The notes under the pieces: generated by a model | The model's input: only the letters and a program-made list of their open reading frames with translations | Database searches by the model: none | What the model was told of the DNA's origin: nothing | Origin: Spinacia oleracea | Lineage: Eukaryota > Streptophyta > Magnoliopsida > Caryophyllales > Amaranthaceae | Assembly (NCBI RefSeq): GCF_020520425.1 | Contig: NC_079492.1 | Location: forward strand, 141,922,361 to 141,986,360 | Direction: 5' to 3' | DNA: 64,000 bases | Shown: positions 55,147 through 64,000 of the stretch, piece by piece | Layout of the letters: each line of letters begins with the position of its first letter | How positions within the stretch are numbered: position 1 is the stretch's first letter | Position numbers and translations under genes: made by a program

Positions 55147-55472
55147 CTCCCTCCGTCCCATAATATAGTGCCTGTTTTCCTAAAATGGTGTCCCTAAATG
55201 ATGTGCCTATTTCTATTTTAAACCATTAATTTTTACTTTGAAAATTGTACTTTTTGACTTTTATTCAACCCATGTGCTATGATTTTTGTCCTTTTTAGGC
55301 CTATTTATTATGTACACACCTTTAATCTATAATTTATCTCTCCATTTTTGCCAACTAACATGTACTTTATCTTGAAAGTACAAATCATTATTGTTTTTAT
55401 TATCAATGTTATCCTTTACCTTAATAACCGTGATTTTGGTCAAACGGGCACTATATTATGGGACGGAGGGAG
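55147..55472. mobile_element. Stowaway MITE (326 bp)
   Basis: TIR CTCCCTCCGTCCCATAATAT and complement, flanked by TA (55145-55146, 55473-55474), with complementarity reaching AGTGCC(T/C)GTTT. Confidence 0.95.
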
Positions 55473-56641
55473 TACTTTTTAATACAAGTCGTAATCTATG
55501 AGGTTATGATATTACTCCATGAACACAAAGAAGTGATACCAATATAAGGATGAAATTGTTGTACATCAGATCCCGGTGTACTTGAAGTTAGGTGCTTAGG
55601 ATATTTTATTTAAAAAAATGTTAGTATTCACGTACGTATCATTTATGTACTTACATCTTGGAAGAAGTAATATTTTTTTTTGTTGACATGAATTAAAAAA
55701 AACACGTTTGAATAAACTTGAACAATAAGCGTTATTCACAATAATAGAACAAATTTCATAACATAATACAATTTATGAGATCATCTGATCTAATATGTTG
55801 TAGGTTCGAATCCTCTATCTCCTTTCAAATTTGCAATGCTCTTATAACTCGCTTGGACCCGGAAAAAAACGAATTCAAAAAATTAGATTATTTTTAATAG
55901 CATATTCATTTTTTTTACAAGATTAATTAAAATTTTGCCTAATTTGTTTTTTTTTTTGAGGGAATAAATTGCCTAACTAATTTACTAAAAATGCTCTCAA
56001 AATTTCCCTTGGCTCCCTTCCTCCTTCAACTTCCAGAAATCTTCATCCTCCATTTTTTTGTTTTAATTTTTCGTGCCCTAATATTTCAATCATAAAAAGT
56101 TCATCAATTATGGCCGAATTTCAATTCTCAATTTCAGATTAAGGTTTTGTTTGGCTCCCTCTAACTCCCGCACCCTCTTATTTTATTTATTTATTTATTT
56201 ATTTATTTGTTGGTTGTTCTATATTGATTTTAACATCCTATGCATTGCAATTTACTTTGAACATAATTCGGATTATCTGAATTTTAATCATTGCAATAAA
56301 TAAATTAGGGATGCAACTAAGCATTTAATCCATTTCTTAGATTGGAATTAATTTAGGAATGTATGCCTAAATCACTCATTCATTGGTGTAATTAATGTTT
56401 AGCATAAGCTATTTTCTCAATTTTTAGCTTCTTATATATATCTCATAGAGCTGCCTATATCATTTTCCTTACAAATTTAGGACCTCGGTTCAAATGAAGA
56501 ACCTCACAGTTTGCAATGCCTTTGGACTTTGGTGTTGTTTATTTTACATATTGCACAAGACTATGTAATGCATGTGTTGGCAACATAATTGCTAGTTGTT
56601 ACACAAATTTTGGCCAAAAAAAATACTTCGTTGCAAATATA
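55473..56641. other. Intergenic upstream of CNGC, SINE-like relic
   Basis: 55770-55870 keeps a B-box-like GGTTCGAATCC and a tail-side motif (TTGCAATGCTCTTATAACTC) similar to the 30455 SINE. A (TTTA)n run lies at about 56183-56208. No gene seen; CNGC promoter elements could not be pinned down. Confidence 0.45.
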
Positions 56642-56765
56642 TTTTTTTGTTGCAAATGAGCCTTGAGGGACAATATAAATTACAAAAAGGGTGGAGGATT
56701 TGAACTTGAAACCTATTGAACACAGACCCTCAGTTTTTACCACTAAGACAAGAACTCATTGGTAG
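56642..56765 (-). mobile_element. SINE, diverged copy of the 30455 family
   Basis: On the minus strand: CTTGTCTTAGTGGTAAAAAC (A box region), GTGTTCAATAGGTTTCAAG, TTCAAATCCTCCACCC (B box, diverged), TTGTAATTTATATTGTCCCT and GGCTCATTTGCAAC, the same order as at 30455-30570. A short A tail is at the low-coordinate end. No clean target duplication. Confidence 0.82.
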
Positions 56766-57071
56766 ATGTCTCGTAAATATGAATAGTCTAGGTGTGCTAG
56801 GGAAGAACAAGACAATGTACGGAGTAGTTAATTTAAATTTCTAGGTGTTGAGTGATTTAAATTGTTATATTTAGGTTCTCCCTTACGATTTTTAGTCGAA
56901 TGTGCTCTGCTTAACTCGTACAATTCAAGTGCAGGATTGCTTTGTCAAGTTGGTGACATTTGATTCCGGCAGTTGCAAATTCAGCTGGAAATTTTGGCTA
57001 ACTTTTGTAGTGTAGGAGCTAACTTCTTGACATGCTTTAGTTTATCGATCAACTTCTCCACAAATTTAGAT

Positions 57072-60000
57072 ATGTCGGGTTACAAGTCACAGGTCATGGG
57101 TGGTCAAAGAGAGAAGTTCGTAAGGTATTCAAACTCGTTATCCTTAAGTTATACAGGTTGCTCTGATTTAAACATCATTCTTATGTGTGCTTATAGTTTG
57201 TGTCGATTTTTGTTAACATCAAGCTGTTTTCATTCTTTCTTTTTGAGTGGGTTTGAATCCCAAAACAATGAAGAAATAAAAGTTCCAAGACATTATAATC
57301 TTATTAGTCTAAATTTTGCTTAAAATTGACATAAATAGTTTGCTAATTCTGTTTCTGACAGGCTGAATAAAATGGACTCATTCTCAACAACATCCGACTC
57401 TTCTAATCGGTTTGCATTCAACATAGAAGGATTTAAACGCACTGTTTACGGATCCCAATCTTCATCAAAGTCTTTTCATATAGGAATGATGGGACCTCAA
57501 GGACTTAAAACATTTGGTAAATCACTTAAATCAGGAGTTACTCGAGCTGTTTTCCCAGAAGATCTGAAAGTGTCTGACAAAAAAGTATTTGATCCTCAAG
57601 ATAAATCCCTTCTTCTTTGGAACCGACTCTTCGTTATATCTTGCATCGTTGCAGTTTCCATAGATCCTTTGTTCTTCTACCTTCCCATTGTTGAACAACA
57701 GAAGAATTGTTTAGGCATGGACTATGGTTTAGCTGTTACAACCACAACTCTACGTACCATGATTGATGCTTTCTATCTTATTCACATGGCTTTTCAGTTC
57801 CGTACTGCGTATATTGCACCGTCTTCTCGTGTTTTTGGACGAGGTGAACTTGTCATTGATACTAGAGAGATTGCTAAACGTTACCTTAAGCGGTATTTCA
57901 TCATAGATTTTTTAGCTGTTCTGCCCCTACCACAGGTAGTATGATATAACAACAAACTTCAGTTAGTTTGCTGTCAAATTGAGGCTTTTGTTAATTATTA
58001 ATTATCGTCTTTGTTTGTGCAGATTGTGGTTTTGAAATACCTTGTTAAAGCTCAAGGTAAAGGTATACTAGAGACGAAGAAATGGTTGCAAATAATTGTG
58101 TTTGCTCAGTACATATTTAGATTTGGAAGGTTTTATCCTCTAACTTCTGACCTGAAAAAGACTGCTGGTGTCTTTGCTGAAAGTGCTTGGCTTGGTGCTG
58201 CTTATTACTTGCTATGGTACTTGCTCTCTAGTCATGTAAGTGCATTCGAAAAATTATTCTAGTCTTTGTGATATAGTCCTCCAAAAACTAAAACAATCTG
58301 CATCTTGATTACAAATTGCTTTGCGGGTCAGAGTCGGTGTGGGTCAAAAGTGGGTCGGGTAATGAAATGGTCAATTTTAGCGGGTCGATAATGGGCGGTC
58401 AAAGCGGGTCGATAGAGGGCAGGTCAATAAACTAACAAGAAAAATAAATAAAAAAGCGAATCGTATGCGAAAACAAGTGAATACAAAGCTATCCATATAA
58501 TTTTTTATATCATAACTATTTTAGTTTTCAAAATTATTGTGTTACGGAGCATAAGTTTGGCTCTTGACCCTTTCCAATGAATGTCTTTTCCAATAAAGGC
58601 CCTGCCTAATAAGAACCCTATACACAATGAGCTACCATGTCCAATAACCAGGTCTGTTATCAAAAGAAGATTTGCACCTTATTCTTATTGTTATTAGATT
58701 AGACCAGAATAATCAGAACAGAAAAAGCAAAAAACACTCACATGAAACATTCAGACCAGACCAGGTGAAGTGAACAAAACCTATTTAAACCCGGAAATAT
58801 TAGATAGATCAAGCCATTTGACACGCCTACTTCGAAAAATAGCATCAATTAGTGACTTTTTATCTTAGCTTTAAGACTATATATTAAGTATCTTGGGCAT
58901 CATTGCAGATTGCTGGGGCACTATGGTATTTATTTGCCGTCGAACGGATAGACACATGTTGGCAAAACGCATGTCAAAGTCAAGGTGATAAGTGTGATGA
59001 CGATTTTTTGTACTGCGGTAGTCATAATATGGGTAATTTTGAGGCATGGAAAAATGTTAGCGTGGAAGTTCTTGGTAAGATGTGTTCAGTTGAGGATGAA
59101 GATTCAAACTTCAACTTTGGAATATATACACAAGCACAATCTTCTAAAATTGTTGAATCTCAAACGTTTGTCAATAAGTTCTGCTACTGCCTCTGGTGGG
59201 GTCTTCAAAATCTAAGGTCACTCGCAACAAAACATGTTCGTTATTTAGCCTTACTTATGGAGTACTCTTAAGTCTTAACATTGTTGTACTAATAGTTACA
59301 AAATATATAACTTTCTGCAGTACATTGGGTCAAGGGTTACAGACTAGTACTTATCCAGGAGAGATTATATTTTCTATATGTCTCGCTATCTCCGGTCTTA
59401 TTCTGTTTGCACTTCTGATTGGAAACATGCAGGTATTACAAACTAACTTTCTGTTGATACTAATTAGAGTCAGTTTTTATCCTGTACTCTGTAACCTGAT
59501 GCTGTTGTTCACAGACATATCTTCAATCGCTTACTGTTAGGCTTGAGGAGATGAGAATAAAGAGGCGTGATTCAGAGCAGTGGATGCATCATCGTCTACT
59601 TCCTCAAGTTCTTAGGGAACGAGTTAGACGATATAACCAATACAAGTGGTTGGAAACACGAGGGGTTGATGAAGAGAGCTTAGTTCAGAGTCTACCAAAA
59701 GATCTTAGACGGGACATTAAACGACATCTCTGCTTAAATCTTGTCAGAAGAGTAAGTGTCTTATCTGTCAAACTACACTAAGGCCCTGTTCTTTTGAGCT
59801 GAGCTGAACTGAATGCTACTGAACTGAAATGTATCTGTAATGAGTTTATGTATGACTTTAGGTCCCGTTATTTGCAAATATGGACGAGCGTTTACTCGAT
59901 GCCATATGTGAGCGACTAAAGCCTAGTTTATACACCGAGCAAACCTACATTGTCCGAGAAGGAGATCCAGTAGACGAGATGATCTTCATCATAAGGGGAC

Positions 60001-60575
60001 ACCTAGAAAGTGTGACAACCGATGGTGGAAGAAGTGGATTCTTCAACCGAGGTTTGTTAAAAGAAGGAGACTTTTGTGGTGAGGAGCTTCTAACATGGGC
60101 ATTAGACCCAAAATCAAGCATTAACTTACCATTATCAACAAGAACAGTGAAAGCTCTAACCGAGGTAGAGGCCTTTGCATTGCGAGCAGAAGAACTGAAA
60201 TTTGTTGCAGGACAGTTCAGAAGACTTCACAGCAAACAAGTGCAGCACACGTTCCGTTTCTACTCGCAGCAGTGGCGGACGTGGGCGGCTTGCTTTATCC
60301 AAGCCGCTTGGAGGCGGCACATGAGGAGGAAGATAGCTGAGCTCCGGCGGTTAGAAGAAGGCGAGGAGGAAGATTACTCGGAAGAGGGGGGCAGATTGAT
60401 TAGACGGCGTCAAGGTAGTTGTGATGATGGTGGTTCTAGTTTAGCTACGGCGTTTCTTGCCTCGAAGTTTGCTAGGAATGCTCTTCGTGGGGTTCATAGA
60501 CTTCGAAGTGGGAGTAGCACTACTGGTTTATCGTTGCAGAAGCCTTCGGAACCTGACTTCTCTGATATTGATTAA
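57072..60575 (+). CDS. CNGC: Cyclic nucleotide-gated ion channel, group II-like, 7 exons, 736 aa
   Basis: Exons: 57072-57124, 57362-57935, 58023-58235, 58909-59216, 59321-59432, 59515-59751 and 59862-60575. All junctions are GT-AG with a continuous frame. I chose the ATG at 57072 because the small first exon (MSGYKSQVMGGQREKFV) supplies the conserved plant CNGC N-terminus QREKFVRL; the next ATG, 57372, would lose it. Six membrane segments begin at about residue 100; the pore reads WWGLQNLSTLGQGLQTS across the exon 4/5 border. The C-terminus has a cyclic-nucleotide-binding domain (about 500-620, cassette GDFCGEELLTWALD) and an IQ motif (CFIQAAWRRHMRRK, about 643-656) for calmodulin. The N-terminus resembles CNGC5-9 (group II). 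A calcium-permeable channel, usually at the plasma membrane. Confidence 0.95.
58317..58440. repeat. GCGGGTC-rich relic in CNGC intron 3
   Basis: Repeated (A/C)GGGTC words (GTGGGTCGGGTAATG, AGCGGGTCGATA twice) like the interior of the hAT-like element at 16883. It is followed at 58670-58780 by a relic of the AGACCAGA-type element. Both lie within the 673-bp intron 58236-58908. Confidence 0.55.
59783..59845. repeat. Truncated MITE end in CNGC intron 6
   Basis: AAGGCCCTGTTCTTTTGAGC followed by TGAGCTGAACTGAATGCTAC is the recognisable end of a common plant MITE type. It fills more than half of a 110-bp intron (59752-59861). The matching right end is absent. Confidence 0.6.
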
Positions 60576-62396
60576 GGTTTGTAGCCTAGGAAATTATCTT
60601 GAGATATATATATTAAAGTAATTGTGGTTGATGACATTAGATGGAATATATGTACATAGTGAAATCATAGAGGAAATTGCTAGGAAAATAAAATCATTTG
60701 AATAGGCAATCAATGAAAGGAATACAAGCATATGAACTCGATATGATACTATGTGAAATATAGATTTTGACTTCAAAACCATTCCTATCTTTTTTTTCCC
60801 CTTCTCCCTAAAACGTCTCGTATTTTCTCCCTTGTTATCTACGTAGTACTCCATATATCTCTTTGTTACGGAGTATATGCGAAACAATCAGGATTTGTAG
60901 AAAGCACGTCTTTGGTCTAGTAAAAATACGTTTTGGTTGTTTATGTATTTTATCCGTTTTTTTTAGATGACACATTCTTTTTATCACGTATGTCAATGCA
61001 ATATTTCAATTATTAACGGATCATAAATATATATAATGAGACGATTATAATAAGATTCAACATAATTATTTTTCTTTTTTTTAAAGTATACGGATTAATA
61101 GTCAAAATAAATTATATGAAAAGTATCAAAAGTTAAAATTTATCAACTAAAAAAGAATGAATGAAGTATGTTCACAACATCTGCATAATGCCTATAACAT
61201 TTTTTTTTTACAGTACATAATGCCTATAACATTTGCATTGGGTGAAATAAACAAAATTCAACGTTTCTTTTAAGAAAGTGAAGAAATAAGTCAAAGGAAT
61301 AGATATGATTTTTGTCTTTTACAAAGCTAACTTGTCCTTGAGGATCTAGCAATGGACCTATATTTCATGAGTGGGCCCATATTCATTGAGAAACAGACTC
61401 ATGTTTTGGGCTTTGACTTTCAAGAACATCGTCCAATCTTTTGATTCTTTACTTGGGCTAAGCACTGAACCGTGCCAATTTAGTAGTGACAAAAATATTT
61501 TGTCAATATCGATATACTCCTCTCGTTCTATAATTATGTTTCAGTTTACTGTAATTACACAAATAAAATTAAGGTTATAATAACCATGAATGTTTACATT
61601 TTATGTTCAATTAATGGCGTCAACAAAACATGGAAGGTAAGTTATCAAACCATAATCTTATGTTAGGAGGTGACATCTAAATATAAGGTCAAATCTTATC
61701 TACACCACTATTATTTGTGACTCTCTACACCTTATTATTATTATTTGACCATTCAAATGTTATTTGAGTTTTGAAACCTCAATATCACAATTTTAAATTG
61801 ACTTAAAACTCAAAATCACCAAAACCAAACCTAAATTAACTCAAGTTTACTGCAAATGATTTTCCTGTTGATTTTAATTTAGCTCAAAGGATGTAAACCG
61901 ATCGAATCTAACCAAACCATATATTGTTTTTAGTGATATCACAAGCAAAATATGGTTTATGTACCCGGGTGTACCATGCTCAATGTACGTGCACCCTTTT
62001 AAATGAATATATAGTTCAAATACAAATGACATATTGTGCATATTTAAATAACATATAGTAATTGAACGTATAGTTCAAATATTTTACTTGTACATGTACA
62101 TTGAAATCATTCTTAATGTTCATTAGATGTTCAATGCATGTTCATCAGGGTGCACAATGTGCAGTGTACACCTGAGTGTAATTCAAATTGCGTCATTTAA
62201 TCATTTATCGGCTATTTGTTTTAAGCAGGGTGTTTGGAGTATGGTCTAAACCTCAGCAAACAGCAAACAAAATCTTATTTTAGCAGCTTGGTTTGATTTG
62301 TGGTTACAAAATTACCGTTTGATTTGAGAAGTTTTAAACTTCTCTTTAGGGTTTGGTTTGGTTTCACGGAATTTGAAACCAAACCATGCACAAACG
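60576..62396. other. CNGC 3' flank and intergenic, no gene seen
   Basis: 60950-61170 may be a decayed Stowaway-like copy. 61967-62175 starts with GGGTGTACCATGCTC and ends with AGGGTGCACAATGTGC, GTGTACACCTG, resembling the terminal-palindrome foldback elements. No ORF of interest. Confidence 0.45.
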
Positions 62397-62406
62397 TAAT
62401 AAACCT

Positions 62407-62536
62407 GTAGGGAGGACCCCGTGTTTGATTCCCCGCAACAACAATTGGTAGAGAACTGTAACCCATCCACCTAAAACTCGCCCCGAATTCGAATTGACCC
62501 TAAGGGTGAACTGGGTACTAACGCAAAAAAAAAACA
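62407..62536 (+). mobile_element. 5'-truncated SINE (41247 family) with 10-bp target duplication
   Basis: Matches the 41247 SINE from GTAGGGAGGA through TTTGATTCCCCGCAACAACA and CCCCGAATTCGAATTGACCC to CTAACGCAAAAAAAAAA. TAATAAACCT is found at 62397-62406 and 62537-62546. The A box is missing, so this copy could not use its internal promoter. Confidence 0.88.
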
Positions 62537-62546
62537 TAATAAACCT

Positions 62547-63254
62547 TGTTGCGTTAAAATTATTTCTACGGAGTATAGGTTAAAAGTAATTATATACTTC
62601 GTATAACTTACAAAGTCAATTAATATATAACGAGTTAGTGTTGACTTATGTGATTAATTAATTTTAATATATCCAGATTCTCAAGTTCGATATTGTTTTT
62701 TGTTTTAAGTTTATTAGAAAACTAAAAATAAAAGCCCAAATATCAATCCACATGATCATTATAGGTATGCTTATTTATTTTCTAATACAAGCTTTAATCT
62801 AAATCATATGACTTACAAAATCATAAAACCAAAAAATTTCAAATTTAAATTTAAATTTAAATTTTGTTCTCACTTTTTCGTTTCTTTCATGTATCTCTAA
62901 TGGCAAAAATTACCAAGAATAAGCTCTAAGATACTTATAACCGGAGACTAGTTTAGGTCATGTGCACCGCACGGTTATGAATAAAGAATTCAAAGTAGTA
63001 CAATTTGTTTCATTGGTAAATATTTATGAGAGATTGAAAACATGTCAACCCTTCGAGTATACAATCACATGAATCAAACATAAACCATGCATCTGCATCA
63101 CGGCTATAATAGATCTATAAACCCACTCCTTGAAAAGTAATATAAAACACAGTGATACAAAAGAGAGCATAAGAAAGTTCGATATGCAATAATCGTAGAT
63201 TCATCTCTACAATATGAAGTTCTTATTGTTTTAGTTAAAATTATTACGTACTAC
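62547..63254. other. Intergenic, no gene seen
   Basis: AT-rich. A short AAATTTAAATTTAAATTT run lies near 62841. No coding signal. Confidence 0.5.
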
Positions 63255-63514
63255 TACCTCTGTTTCATATATAATGTTCTTTACATTTTGCTTTATTTTA
63301 TTTTTGGGCATGAAAAATTACTATCTTACCCACAACATTTATAACTTTTCACTCACTTTCTCTTAATATATTCATTCTTTTCTTACACTCACCCATATAC
63401 CATATTTTGTTCATATTTTATTATATATCAACTCACCATTTTACACATTTTTGCTTTGTTGTCATAATACTTGTGCAAATAGTAACCGTAAATATCATTT
63501 TGAAACGGAGGTAG
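63255..63514. mobile_element. Stowaway-like MITE, CTACCTCTGTTTC subfamily (260 bp)
   Basis: Left end CTACCTCTGTTTCATATATA, right end TTTTGAAACGGAGGTAG, with TA at 63253-63254 and 63515-63516. Ends and interior (ACATTTATAACTTTTCACTC, TTTCTCTTA) resemble the 20270-20623 copy. Confidence 0.86.
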
Positions 63515-64000
63515 TACTATCAGTATTCAATAAGAGAAGAGAAAAAAAATGCCCTCCCATATTTGTAAATGTTAAGTGGTACAAGCCGTATGTACAAATG
63601 TACAACATATACTTCTCAACCAATTAAAAAAATTAAATCGATTTATTCTTTTAACAAATACCCTAATAACCCCCTCTTAGTCCCCTATATTTCAATGTGA
63701 GAGGGTAGTAAATTCAGGTGGCGTAACCGTTTGTATGATTGAGAAAACTTCCCCAACATGTATCTTAGCTAGTACGGAGTACATAATTTCTCTCCAACAA
63801 AAAAAAAGGGTAAAATCTCATAGTGTATTTCTACTCCGTATAAGACTACATCACAATAACATACAAGTATTAATTATAAAATCGAAAATGACAAAGGTAG
63901 CAACATGCGACCTTTAAACCGTGTCATAATGATGACATTGATAGAAATTTGAGGACGCACGCGGAAGTTTTGGTGTACCTCAATTATATAACAAAATTGC
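63515..64000. other. Intergenic to window end, no gene seen
   Basis: Two TACGGAGTA/TACTCCGTA words at 63773 and 63832. Nothing else recognised. Confidence 0.5.

Overview
This is a 64 kb piece of a nuclear plant genome, almost certainly a eudicot. The evidence is spliced genes with GT-AG introns, plant-only families (an ACR-type ACT-repeat protein, plastid ClpT, a DTX/MATE transporter, a group II cyclic-nucleotide-gated channel), AT-rich gene-poor intergenic DNA, and heavy loads of Stowaway and Tourist MITEs, Helitrons, RNase H-bearing L1 LINEs and tRNA-derived SINEs. The word TACGGAGTA/TACTCCGTA is strikingly common. My impression is that this fits Caryophyllales (beet/spinach/quinoa relatives), but that is an inference the sequence alone does not prove. 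No prokaryotic, CRISPR or organellar content was seen.

Layout. 1-25.7 kb is a transposon nest: a decayed LINE (1-2.5 kb), Helitron-like elements (2.8-4.9, 5.2-8.7, 12.0-13.9 and 24.0-24.9 kb), hAT-like elements (8.8-9.3 and 16.9-17.8 kb), an LTR with primer-binding site (9.7-10.2 kb), a frameshifted F-box/DUF295 pseudogene (10.7-11.9 kb), several Stowaway MITEs, and a 5'-truncated LINE with a perfect 19-bp target duplication (20.9-22.95 kb). 25.7-28.2 kb holds a complete seven-exon ACR gene on the minus strand. 28.5-42 kb is intergenic with a SINE, foldback elements and MITEs. 42.2-43.8 kb holds a truncated, decayed second copy of the ACR gene, with introns retained. 45.2-51.2 kb holds a five-exon ClpT gene (plus strand, 4.5 kb third intron), tail-to-tail with a single-exon MATE transporter (51.6-53.1 kb, minus). 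57.1-60.6 kb holds a seven-exon CNGC channel (plus). The rest is intergenic with SINEs and MITEs.

The four intact genes are not an operon or cluster with a common job: ACR is a putative amino-acid sensor, ClpT is an accessory subunit of the plastid Clp protease core, the MATE is an antiporter and the CNGC is a calcium-permeable channel. The most notable structures are the Helitron families with recurring ends, the over-represented 9-mer, a foldback family with palindromes at both ends, the ACR duplication and pseudogenisation, and several insertions whose history can be read from target duplications. Exon borders were placed by eye from splice signals, reading-frame continuity and remembered family sequences; no alignment or transcript data were used.
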